8,091 nt of DNA from Sideroxydans sp. (GCA_020057805.1 JAGVFD010000077.1:1-8091), one strand, 5' to 3'; shown: positions 1 through 6,609, counted from the first letter of the stretch. The notes: generated by a model not told the origin, from the sequence alone. Numbers and translations: made by a program.

Positions 1-986
1 ATGCGATAGTGACGGGCATCGAGTGCGCCTGTGATGCGCCGAATCGCGCCGCCTTTGCCGCCCGCATCTGACCCCTCAAACACGGCGATGACAGAGATTT
101 TTTTGAACTTGGGATCGCGTGTGAGCAGGTTGAGCTTGCCCTGATATTTTTCCAACTCGACGTCGAATTTTTTGTCGGCAATTTTCTGCGACATATCCAA
201 CTTATCCAATACATCAAGTTCATCAATGGCAATTTGCAGAGGCGCAACTTTTGTCACGTTGGCTTTTACAGAAGTCGCTGCCAAGCGTTTGCGCAGGGCG
301 TCCAATAGGGTCTTGCCAACCGTCAAACTACGATAACGCGCATCAGCCCCTTCCACTACAATCCACGGGGCTTCTGCGGTGCTGGTTTCGCGCAAAGTGT
401 GCTCGGAAACTTTGCGAAATTTGTCGTATAGCGCGTAGCGCTCCCAATCAAATTTGGTCACCCGCCAACGGGTATCCGCATCTTTTTCCAGCGCTTTGAG
501 GCGTTTTTTCTGCGCCTCTTTAGAAAGGTGAAACCAAAATTTCAACACCAACGCGCCTTCATCCGTGAGCAACTTTTCCATGCGATTGATTTGTTCGATG
601 TGTTGCGCCAGTTGCGCTGCGCTGCTCTTTTTCAACACGCGTTGCACGATGGGGGCGGTGTACCACGAGCCAAAAAACACACCCACTTTCCCCTTGGGCG
701 GCAGGGCGCGCCAAAAGCGCCACATGGGCGGACGTTCACGTTCTTCGTCCGACATTTCACCTGTGGCATGCACTTGGATATAACGCGGATCCATCCACTC
801 GTTAAGTAAATTGACCGTCTCACCTTTACCTGCGCCATCCACACCGCCAATCAAAATGATGACCGGAAATTTAGCCTTCTGCGCCAAATCAAACTGCGCA
901 TTCAATAAGGCCTCGCGTAGTTTTGGCTCTTCTGCTTTATAGGTGGCTTTGTCTATTTTGTGTCCGAGTTCAGCTGATTCAAACAT
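1..986 (-). CDS. pap: Polyphosphate:AMP phosphotransferase (two-domain PPK2 family), 3' end cut by window edge
   Basis: The first 328 residues of a PPK2-family enzyme that moves phosphate from polyphosphate to AMP, giving ADP in the cytoplasm. Two PPK2 modules are visible. The first has a Walker A loop GGVDGAGKGE at residues 47-56 and the lid-like RPPMWRFWR at 85-93. The second begins with FEGSDAGGKGGA at 303-314 and is cut by the edge just after it. Two fused PPK2 modules define the class II/Pap type, usually about 475-500 residues, so roughly a third is missing. In the first module the usual DRSWY Walker B motif reads FFGSWY (104-109), without its aspartate; I believe this is typical of N-terminal modules in two-domain members. 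The ATG at 986 follows AAGGAG (993-998) at good spacing. The gene starts 18 nt after sixA and probably shares its transcript. Family is certain; AMP as acceptor is inferred from the two-module layout. Confidence 0.93.
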   Translation of the reverse strand, partial: MFESAELGHKIDKATYKAEEPKLREALLNAQFDLAQKAKFPVIILIGGVDGAGKGETVNLLNEWMDPRYIQVHATGEMSDEERERPPMWRFWRALPPKGKVGVFFGSWYTAPIVQRVLKKSSAAQLAQHIEQINRMEKLLTDEGALVLKFWFHLSKEAQKKRLKALEKDADTRWRVTKFDWERYALYDKFRKVSEHTLRETSTAEAPWIVVEGADARYRSLTVGKTLLDALRKRLAATSVKANVTKVAPLQIAIDELDVLDKLDMSQKIADKKFDVELEKYQGKLNLLTRDPKFKKISVIAVFEGSDAGGKGGAIRRITGALDARHYR

Positions 987-1004
987 GATGCGCTCCTTGA
1001 ATAA

Positions 1005-1457
1005 TCACAAACTATCGGGTGCAATGGCCAGCCGTAAATTGGTCTGAAAGTCGCCTTCACTGGTGTGCCGACTCAACCACCACACAGCCCCTTTTTTCAC
1101 ACTAAAACTTCCATTTGAATTGGCCAGCAAGAGCGCGGCGATTTGCCCTAGTGTGGGTTGATGTCCCACTACCAGCACGGTGCAATCTAAATCTGGCCAA
1201 CCCACTGCCTCTAAAATTTCTTGCGCAGTCGCCCCCGGCGCCAAGGCTTCTTCCGTATGGAAATGCTTGGTTAGGGCTTGTGCAGTCTGTTGGGTGCGCT
1301 GTGCAGGACTCACCAAAATGCGTGTGTCTTCAGGGATGCGTGCACGTAGAAAAGTCGCCATTTTGGCGGCTTGTTTATGGCCTTTATTGGTCAACTCTCG
1401 GGCTAAATCAGGTACTCCATCGTGCGCTTCTGCATGTCGCCATAGGATTAATTCCAT
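1005..1457 (-). CDS. sixA: Phosphohistidine phosphatase SixA
   Basis: A 150-residue member of the histidine phosphatase (phosphoglycerate mutase-like) superfamily. In E. coli SixA removes phosphate from phosphohistidine in ArcB or PTS proteins. The catalytic RHAEA motif puts the nucleophilic histidine at residue 8, as in E. coli SixA. SPAQRTQQT (50-58) supplies the phosphate-binding arginine and VVGHQPTLG (97-104) the second catalytic histidine at 99. I chose the ATG at 1457. An in-frame ATG at 1463 would add Met-Ile, but it sits only 1 nt from the Shine-Dalgarno AAGGGG, whereas 1457 is 7 nt from it and restores the usual N-terminus. First gene of a probable sixA-pap unit, divergent from a small ribbon-helix-helix-like gene. 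The substrate here is unknown; the nearby Ppk1, which works through a phosphohistidine, is only a speculative candidate. Confidence 0.9.
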   Translation of the reverse strand: MELILWRHAEAHDGVPDLARELTNKGHKQAAKMATFLRARIPEDTRILVSPAQRTQQTAQALTKHFHTEEALAPGATAQEILEAVGWPDLDCTVLVVGHQPTLGQIAALLLANSNGSFSVKKGAVWWLSRHTSEGDFQTNLRLAIAPDSL

Positions 1458-1464
1458 GATCATT

Positions 1465-1470
1465 CCCCTT
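1465..1470 (-). promoter_or_regulatory. Ribosome binding site of sixA that decides its start
   Basis: AAGGGG on the minus strand, 7 nt before the ATG at 1457 but only 1 nt before the alternative in-frame ATG at 1463. The spacing supports the shorter protein. Confidence 0.65.
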
Positions 1471-1483
1471 GCAAATATGACAG

Positions 1484-1512
1484 TCGAGTTCGTAGGTTAT
1501 ACCGTATATACT
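1484..1512 (+). promoter_or_regulatory. Candidate sigma-70 promoter for the small lysine-rich gene
   Basis: The -10 is TATACT (1507-1512, five of six consensus bases). A weak -35, TCGAGT (1484-1489, three of six), lies 17 nt upstream. A transcript would start near 1519, giving a leader of about 27 nt that contains the ribosome binding site. It overlaps the opposing sixA promoter candidate. Confidence 0.4.
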
Positions 1513-1523
1513 GTTTTTGCCAC
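1496..1523 (-). promoter_or_regulatory. Candidate sigma-70 promoter for sixA-pap
   Basis: On the minus strand, -35 GTGGCA (1523-1518, four of six consensus bases), a 16-nt spacer, and -10 TATAAC (1501-1496, five of six). A start near 1489 would leave a leader of about 32 nt before sixA. Its spacer contains the -10 of the divergent promoter, so the two could not easily be used at the same time. Confidence 0.4.
1498..1511. promoter_or_regulatory. Candidate operator: nested palindromes between divergent genes
   Basis: TATAC-C-GTATA (1498-1508) is a perfect inverted repeat with a 1-nt centre. It runs into a second palindrome, GTATATAC (1504-1511). Both lie in the -10 regions of the two divergent promoter candidates. 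Small palindromes placed like this are typical operators of ribbon-helix-helix repressors, and the plus-strand neighbour encodes a protein of that apparent fold. Binding and autoregulation are inference; alternating TA-rich sequence can form palindromes by chance. Confidence 0.35.
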
Positions 1524-1532
1524 ACTCAAATT

Positions 1533-1538
1533 AGGGAG
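1533..1538 (+). promoter_or_regulatory. Ribosome binding site of the small lysine-rich gene
   Basis: AGGGAG, 7 nt before the ATG at 1546. It supports translation of this small gene of unknown family. Confidence 0.7.
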
Positions 1539-1545
1539 ATAAATC

Positions 1546-1935
1546 ATGGTCACACGCGCAACACGTACTCCAAGTAAAACCACCCCCACTCGCAAGCCCG
1601 CCGTCGCAAAAGTGGCGGCAAAAGTGACTCCTGAAAAAAGCGTCACAAAAGTGAGCGCGCCCAGCATGGCAATCAAGCCACCTAAAAAGCACAAGAAGGA
1701 AAAGAAGGACAGCGGCAAACTGAAAGTGGTACGCGACAGTTTTACCATGCCGCAAAATGATTACGAGTTAATCGCTTCGTTGAAACAAAAAGCATTAAGT
1801 GATGGGATGCATGTCAAGAAGAGCGAGCTATTACGTGCGGGATTGCGTTTGCTTGCCACGGCAAGCCCTGCTCAATTGAAAAAATCGCTTACCGATTTAG
1901 AAATTATTAAAACGGGCCGGCCAAAGAAGAATTAG
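1546..1935 (+). CDS. Lysine-rich protein with ribbon-helix-helix-like C-terminal half, function unknown
   Basis: A 129-residue protein I cannot assign to a named family with confidence. Residues 1-60 look disordered and strongly basic: 15 lysines and 3 arginines against 3 acidic residues, rich in Ala, Pro, Thr and Val, like a histone H1-type tail. Residues 61-107 fit a ribbon-helix-helix pattern: a short strand (VVRDSFTMP, 61-69), a helix (about 70-86), a turn at DGMHVK, and a second helix beginning KKSELLRAGLRLL (91-103). The C-terminus KTGRPKKN (122-129) resembles an AT-hook core (GRP flanked by basic residues). No signal peptide or membrane segment is seen. The start is supported by AGGGAG 7 nt upstream. 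It diverges from sixA-pap and converges on ppk with overlapping stop codons. Nucleic-acid binding is likely; regulation of the polyphosphate genes, or binding of polyphosphate by the lysine tail, is hypothesis. Confidence 0.8.
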   Translation: MVTRATRTPSKTTPTRKPAVAKVAAKVTPEKSVTKVSAPSMAIKPPKKHKKEKKDSGKLKVVRDSFTMPQNDYELIASLKQKALSDGMHVKKSELLRAGLRLLATASPAQLKKSLTDLEIIKTGRPKKN

Positions 1936-4022
1936 TCGGCTTCGTCTTCTAATTTAGATTGGCCTAACATGTCGACAAGTGCCGCTTGCGCACAAATTTG
2001 TGCGCCGCGTGTACTGGTTTTGCGATGCCAGAAGCCGTTGCAGTCCATCTCCCACGCTTGGCAGTTGTCTTTCAGATAAATTTTCAAGCCTTCATCCAGC
2101 ACGCGTTTTTTCAGCTTCGCATCCAACAAAGGGAAGCACGCTTCGATACGGCGGAAGAAGTTTCTGTCCATCCAATCCGCACTGGCGAGATAGACGTCGT
2201 GCTGCATCTCATTGCGGAAATAAAAGATGCGCGAATGTTCCAAAAAGCGTCCGATGATGGAACGCACCGTGATGTTCTCCGACAAGCCTTTCACCCCAGG
2301 ACGCAAACCACATACGCCACGCACGATGAGATCAATTTTCACGCCCGCTTGCGAGGCTTCATAAAGCGCCATGATCGTTTCGGGTTCAAGTAAAGCATTC
2401 ATCTTGGCGATGATGTGTCCGCGCTTACCCGCCTTGGCAATTTTGGTTTCGTTACGGATGGACTCCAACACTTTGCTGTGCAGGGTGAATGGCGATTGCC
2501 ACAGATGGTTGAGCTTCTTCGCTTTGCCCAAGCCGGTGAGCTGCGTGAATATCTCATTCACATCCACGCAGACCTCTTCGTTGCAGGTGAACAAACCAAA
2601 GTCGGTGTAAAGCTTGGCGGTGCGCGGATGGTAATTGCCTGTTCCAAGGTGTACGTAACGATGTAATTTTTTGCCTTCGCGGCGCACCACCATGAGCATC
2701 TTGGCGTGCGTTTTGTGTCCCACCACGCCATACACCACATGCGCGCCCACGGCTTCCAAGCGCCCTGCCCAGTTGATGTTGGCTTCTTCGTCAAAGCGCG
2801 CCAGCAACTCCACCACCACCGTCACTTCTTTGCCCTGCTGGGCGGCGCTGATAAGCGCTTCCATCAAGGCAGAATCTGCCCCCGTGCGATACACCGTTTG
2901 CTTGATGGCAACCACGTCGGGGTCGTTAGCGGCCTGCTGAATAAAATCAATGACGGGTTTGAACGCTTGGTAAGGGTGATGTAGCAACACATCGCCCTTG
3001 CGAATTGCTTTGAACATGTCCGCACCCTTCTTTTGAATGAGCGCGGGCACGCCCGGTACAAAGGGAGGGAATTTCAAATCAGGGCGCGGCACTTGGCCAG
3101 GGATGCCCATGAGACGCACTAAATTAACTGGGCCATGCACGCGAAATAAGTCTTCTGGCTTCAGCTCAAATTGGCGCAATAAAAAGTTGGCTAATTCGGG
3201 TGGGCAGTTGTCCGCCACTTCCAGCCGCACTGCGTCTCCAAAGTGGCGTTGCGGTAACTCGCCTTGCAAGCTGACGCGTAAGTTTTTGACTTCTTCTTCA
3301 TCCACGAACAGGTCGCTGTTACGTGTTACGCGGAATTGGTAACAGCCCAACACGTCCATGCCGGCAAATAACTCGCCCACATGCGCGTGAATGATGGAAG
3401 AGAGAAATACGAATGCATGCGCACAGCCGGCAATTTCTGGTGGCATCGGGATGGCGCGCGGCAACACACGCGGCGCTTGCACAATGGCCTTGGCGGAGTT
3501 GCGTCCAAAGGCGTCTTTGCCTTGTAACTCAACCACAAAGTTCAAACTCTTGTTCACCACACGCGGGAAAGGGTGCGAAGGATCAAGCCCGATGGGCGTC
3601 AACACAGGCATGACTTCGTTCAGGAAAAATGCTTTTACCCAAGCTTGCTGCGCAGCATTCCAGTGGGTACGGCGGATGAATTTAATGCCTTGCGCGGCGA
3701 GCGCAGGTACCAGTTCTTTGTTGAATAACTCGTACTGACGCGAGATAAGTTGGTGGGTGGGTGCAAATAGCCGCTTGAGAATCTGCGACGCTTCTAGCCC
3801 ATCCGGCCCTGCGGCGATACCGCCTAGTTTGATTTGCTCTTTCAGCCCCGCAACGCGAATTTCAAAGAACTCATCCAGATTGCTACTCACGATGCACAGG
3901 TAGGTCAGGCGCTCCAGCAACGGTACGCTGGCATCCTCTGCTTGTGCCAATACGCGACGATTGAACTCCAGCAAGCTGAGTTCGCGATTGAGAAAGTTTT
4001 GCGCTGAATAAGTTTTAGCCAA
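1932..4022 (-). CDS. ppk: Polyphosphate kinase 1 (TTG start)
   Basis: Ppk1 reversibly polymerises the gamma-phosphate of ATP into polyphosphate through a phosphohistidine intermediate, usually at the inner membrane. With the TTG at 4022 the protein has 696 residues (E. coli 688). The family N-terminus is visible as NRELSLLEFN (residues 12-21) and NLDEFFEIR (48-56). The autophosphorylated histidine lies in GHKTHAKM at residue 439 (E. coli His435) and the second catalytic histidine in EHSRIF at 596 (E. coli His592); the same offset of 4 at both sites supports the start. The frame stays open to an ATG at 4196, but those extra 58 codons lie almost wholly inside yggX and match nothing in the family. 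No other ATG, GTG or TTG fits before the conserved region. There is no clear Shine-Dalgarno, so translation may be coupled to yggX, which ends 14 nt upstream. The stop codon overlaps that of the convergent gene. Confidence 0.95.
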   Translation of the reverse strand: MAKTYSAQNFLNRELSLLEFNRRVLAQAEDASVPLLERLTYLCIVSSNLDEFFEIRVAGLKEQIKLGGIAAGPDGLEASQILKRLFAPTHQLISRQYELFNKELVPALAAQGIKFIRRTHWNAAQQAWVKAFFLNEVMPVLTPIGLDPSHPFPRVVNKSLNFVVELQGKDAFGRNSAKAIVQAPRVLPRAIPMPPEIAGCAHAFVFLSSIIHAHVGELFAGMDVLGCYQFRVTRNSDLFVDEEEVKNLRVSLQGELPQRHFGDAVRLEVADNCPPELANFLLRQFELKPEDLFRVHGPVNLVRLMGIPGQVPRPDLKFPPFVPGVPALIQKKGADMFKAIRKGDVLLHHPYQAFKPVIDFIQQAANDPDVVAIKQTVYRTGADSALMEALISAAQQGKEVTVVVELLARFDEEANINWAGRLEAVGAHVVYGVVGHKTHAKMLMVVRREGKKLHRYVHLGTGNYHPRTAKLYTDFGLFTCNEEVCVDVNEIFTQLTGLGKAKKLNHLWQSPFTLHSKVLESIRNETKIAKAGKRGHIIAKMNALLEPETIMALYEASQAGVKIDLIVRGVCGLRPGVKGLSENITVRSIIGRFLEHSRIFYFRNEMQHDVYLASADWMDRNFFRRIEACFPLLDAKLKKRVLDEGLKIYLKDNCQAWEMDCNGFWHRKTSTRGAQICAQAALVDMLGQSKLEDEAD

Positions 4023-4036
4023 CTGCGTCGAACTGC

Positions 4037-4309
4037 TTAAGCCTTCGGTGGAACGTAGCCCTCTGGCATCTGCGTTCCCGCCCCGAAGAAGTAGCTCTCC
4101 ATTTGTTGCGCTAGATATTGGCGTGCTTTTAGATCGGCCAGGTTTAGGCGGTTCTCGTTCACCAACATCGTCTGAAATTTTATCCAACCTTGCCATGCTT
4201 CTTTCGATACGTTGTCGTAAATACGTTGCCCAAGCACGCCGGGATACATCGGTCTATCCAAACCTTCTGCTTCACGACCCAATTTCACACACTGCACCAT
4301 TCTTGCCAT
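4037..4309 (-). CDS. yggX: Fe(2+)-trafficking / oxidative damage protection protein YggX
   Basis: A 90-residue cytoplasmic protein (E. coli YggX has 91) linked to iron handling and protection of iron-sulfur enzymes against oxidants. Diagnostic segments are the cysteine at position 7 in [31 protein letters not shown] (22-39) and [11 protein letters not shown] (46-56). The start at 4309 is 6 nt from GGAG (4316-4319) and aligns with the E. coli N-terminus. An upstream in-frame ATG at 4321 overlaps that ribosome binding site and would add four residues absent from the family. The gene sits 14 nt before ppk on the same strand, suggesting co-transcription of an oxidative-stress protein with polyphosphate synthesis; polyphosphate itself is a known protective chaperone. 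That functional link is inference; the assignment is secure. Confidence 0.93.
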   Translation of the reverse strand: MARMVQCVKLGREAEGLDRPMYPGVLGQRIYDNVSKEAWQGWIKFQTMLVNENRLNLADLKARQYLAQQMESYFFGAGTQMPEGYVPPKA

Positions 4310-4315
4310 TTGCTT

Positions 4316-4319
4316 CTCC
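4316..4319 (-). promoter_or_regulatory. Ribosome binding site of yggX that decides its start
   Basis: GGAG on the minus strand, 6 nt before the ATG at 4309. The alternative ATG at 4321 would begin at the site itself and is therefore unlikely. Confidence 0.7.
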
Positions 4320-4367
4320 ATTGATAGATTAACGACTGATTGTTACACGCCTATTAAAAACCAACTC

Positions 4368-4457
4368 GTCCACGAAAATCACGAACGGTACGAAAACAAA
4401 CAAGGCTTACACTTCTGAGACAGCACTTCTTTCGTGTTTTTTGTGTGTTTCGTGGAC
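4368..4457. repeat. Intergenic inverted repeat made of CACGAAA-type units
   Basis: The 10-bp arms GTCCACGAAA (4368-4377) and TTTCGTGGAC (4448-4457) are perfect inverted copies about 70 nt apart. Each arm is followed inward by further degenerate units: TCACGAAC and GTACGAAAAC on the left, and TTCGTGTTTT with TTGTGTGTTTCG on the right. The element fills most of the 176 nt between the yggX start and the argA stop. Its form resembles dispersed intergenic repeats with CACGAA-type units seen in environmental proteobacteria, as I recall. It could be a small mobile or REP-like element, or a long-range hairpin that reduces read-through from argA into yggX-ppk. A copy elsewhere in the genome cannot be tested from this window. 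I see no gene or clear promoter in the rest of the gap. Confidence 0.55.
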
Positions 4458-4485
4458 ATCTGTTTTATAGGTTAATTTGTTTCTC

Positions 4486-5811
4486 TCACTTCAGATTCTT
4501 TACAAACACCTTGGACCGACGCTGGTAGTTATACAGCGCCTTCTTCTCTTTTGGCAGTTGATCGACATCCGCCTCTTTGAATTCGCGCTCGACAAACCAA
4601 TGCGCGGTGCGCGTAGTGAGCACGAATAACTTCTTCATCTTCTGCGATTTCGCCAGGCTGCTCATGTGATTCAAGATGGCCTCGCCGTAACCTCGGTCAC
4701 GGCATTGCACATCCACCGCTAGACAAGCCAGTTCCGCCGAGGCCTCGTTGGGGAACGGATACAAAGCCGCACAACCGACGATGCGATGGTCATGTTCTAA
4801 CACCTCGAAACGCGCAATCTCGCGTTCCAGCAGCTCACGCGAGCGGCGCACCAAGATGCCATCTTCTTCCAATGGGCGCAGCAATTGGATGATGCCCCCC
4901 ACGTCTTCGATCGTCGCGGCACGCAAGGTGTTGAGCGTGGACTCCACCACCATGGTGCCGATGCCTTCATCGCTAAATAACTCTTGCAGCAACGCGCCGT
5001 CAGTATGCCGACTGATGAGGTGAGTGCGCGCCACGCCCGCTTCGCAGGCCCGCACCGCACAGGGTAAAAATAAATTTACGTCATCCGCCAGCTTGGTTTT
5101 TTTATTCAGCACATCCTGCGCTTGCGCGATGGTGAGCTCTTTAGCCAGCTTGCCTTTTTTGTCTTGCACACCATCGGTATCCATCATAAATACTAGCTTG
5201 TCCGCATCCAGCGCGATGGCGGTGGCGGTGGCGATGTCTTCCAACGTAAGGTTGAACACCTCGCCCGTAGGCGAATAGCCCAGTGGCGACAACAGCACCA
5301 CTTCGCCAAATTCCATGCGGTCGCGCAACGCAGCCACATCCACTTTGCGCACCGTACCCGTATGTTGCAAGTCAACGCCATTGATTACGCCAATGGGTTG
5401 CGCGGTAATGAAATTGCCGCCCGCCACGCGAATGTCGGCGTTGGCCATCGGTGAATTGGCCAAGCCCATCGACAGTAGCGCTTCAATTTCTACCCGCGTA
5501 CGCCCCACCGCTTCTTTCACGCATTGCATGGTGTCGGCATCGGTCAGACGGATGCCAAGGTGATAACTATCGGCCAAGTTATTTTTGGCTAGATGTTGCT
5601 CAATTTGCGGGCGCGCTCCGTGCACTAACACCAAGCGAATACCCAGTGCGGCCAACAAATTAAAGTCATGCGTCAGCTCCACAAACTTGCCATCCGCCAC
5701 CACTTCACCGCCGAATGCGATGACGAATGTCTTACCGCGAAAAGCGTTGATATAGGGCGCGACGGAACGAAACCACGCAACGAAATCTACAGGGGGGTTT
5801 GCAACAGGCAT
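4486..5811 (-). CDS. argA: N-acetylglutamate synthase (amino-acid N-acetyltransferase)
   Basis: This enzyme acetylates glutamate with acetyl-CoA, the first committed step of arginine biosynthesis in the cytoplasm. It has 441 residues (E. coli ArgA 443) with the bacterial fused layout. An amino-acid-kinase-like domain spans about 20-285, with FVIAFGGEVV (29-38), LVHGARPQI (62-70) and RVAGGNFI (128-135). A GNAT acetyltransferase domain spans about 296-441, with the acetyl-CoA loop CRDRGYGEAIL (370-380) and the flanking LACLAVDV strand (361-368). In E. coli the kinase-like domain carries arginine feedback inhibition, so the same is expected here. The ATG at 5811 follows AAAGGA (5817-5822) by 5 nt. 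It lies 60 nt after rsmE on the same strand. Full length, with no disrupted motifs. Confidence 0.95.
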   Translation of the reverse strand: MPVANPPVDFVAWFRSVAPYINAFRGKTFVIAFGGEVVADGKFVELTHDFNLLAALGIRLVLVHGARPQIEQHLAKNNLADSYHLGIRLTDADTMQCVKEAVGRTRVEIEALLSMGLANSPMANADIRVAGGNFITAQPIGVINGVDLQHTGTVRKVDVAALRDRMEFGEVVLLSPLGYSPTGEVFNLTLEDIATATAIALDADKLVFMMDTDGVQDKKGKLAKELTIAQAQDVLNKKTKLADDVNLFLPCAVRACEAGVARTHLISRHTDGALLQELFSDEGIGTMVVESTLNTLRAATIEDVGGIIQLLRPLEEDGILVRRSRELLEREIARFEVLEHDHRIVGCAALYPFPNEASAELACLAVDVQCRDRGYGEAILNHMSSLAKSQKMKKLFVLTTRTAHWFVEREFKEADVDQLPKEKKALYNYQRRSKVFVKNLK

Positions 5812-5871
5812 GTCATTCCTTTCAGATTATTGCGCCATCTTAATGGCTAATGCTCATCACACAAGAACGCT

Positions 5872-6609
5872 TCAATTAAAGTCTCCCCACAGGGTTTGAA
5901 TAGCAGTGATGCCAGCCAAGGCCGCCGTTTCGGTGCGCAATACGCGCGGCCCTAAACGGATGGGCACAAAACCCGCGTGTTGCGCCATCAATGCCTCGTC
6001 GTTACTAAAACCGCCTTCTGGGCCGATTAGCAACGTCACGTCACCCTTGAGCGCAGCGTATTCTTTCAGTGCCACTGCGCCTTCGGGCAACAAAATAAAT
6101 TTGCTGTGTTTCACGTCACGTTGCGAGACAAGCCATACAGCCAGCTCTTGCGGCGCAAAAATGCCGGGTAAGGTGTTGCGTCCGCATTGTTCACACGCAG
6201 CAATGGTGACGCCCTGCCAGTGACTGCTACGTTTTTCCGCGCGCGTCTCGGATAATTTAGCCACGCTGCGCTGTGTTTGTACCGCTTGAATGCTATTCAC
6301 CCCCAACTCGGTGGCTTTTTGCATCACCCAGTCCATCTTGTCGCTGGTGCTCATGGCTTGTGCCAAATGAATGCGCAGGTTGGAAGAACTGGTGTCGAGT
6401 ACGGTTTGTAAATTGCCCAACAACACATGCTTGCCATTGATGGCATGGATGGTGGCATCCAGCGCATTGCCTAATCCGTCAAATATCTGCACCGCATCGC
6501 CCACGCGCAAACGCAAAACACGGCTTGCATGATGCGCCGCATCGGGAGGCAGTTCCGCGTTGGTGCTAAAGGGTAACGGCGGCGGGCAATAGAAACGGGG
6601 AGCAGACAT
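5872..6609 (-). CDS. rsmE: 16S rRNA (uracil-1498-N3)-methyltransferase
   Basis: A SAM-dependent SPOUT methyltransferase that makes m3U1498 in 16S rRNA of the 30S subunit. It has 245 residues (E. coli 243). The N-terminal PUA-like part starts PRFYCPPPL and includes HHASRVLRLRVGD (26-38). The C-terminal trefoil-knot domain shows AACEQCGRN (137-145), LLIGPEGGFS (193-202) and LGPRVLRTETAALA (219-232), the SAM-binding signatures. The ATG at 6609 gives the expected N-terminus, but no Shine-Dalgarno stands in front of it, so initiation may be weak or use a short leader. It is divergent from the redoxin gene, with 77 nt between starts, and is followed by argA, with which it may share a transcript. 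Confidence 0.95.
   Translation of the reverse strand: MSAPRFYCPPPLPFSTNAELPPDAAHHASRVLRLRVGDAVQIFDGLGNALDATIHAINGKHVLLGNLQTVLDTSSSNLRIHLAQAMSTSDKMDWVMQKATELGVNSIQAVQTQRSVAKLSETRAEKRSSHWQGVTIAACEQCGRNTLPGIFAPQELAVWLVSQRDVKHSKFILLPEGAVALKEYAALKGDVTLLIGPEGGFSNDEALMAQHAGFVPIRLGPRVLRTETAALAGITAIQTLWGDFN

Noticed and set aside
251..850. Open frames on both strands within the first kilobase
   Set aside because: They are out of frame with pap, whose translation gives clear PPK2 motifs throughout; their own sequences look random in composition.
1458..1463. Earlier sixA start adding Met-Ile
   Set aside because: It is only 1 nt from the Shine-Dalgarno; the ATG at 1457 has normal spacing and places the catalytic histidine at residue 8 as in E. 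coli.
1180..1542. Plus-strand open frames opposite sixA
   Set aside because: They are antisense to a gene with intact catalytic motifs and run into the divergent promoter region; no recognisable domain or ribosome binding site.
4023..4196. 58-codon N-terminal extension of ppk to an ATG at 4196
   Set aside because: It lies almost wholly inside yggX in another frame, is unlike any Ppk1 N-terminus, and has no well-spaced ribosome binding site. The TTG at 4022 gives the family length.
5834..5847. Short inverted repeat GCCAT-CTTA-ATGGC between rsmE and argA
   Set aside because: Only a 5-bp stem with no U-tract, too weak to call a terminator or an operator.
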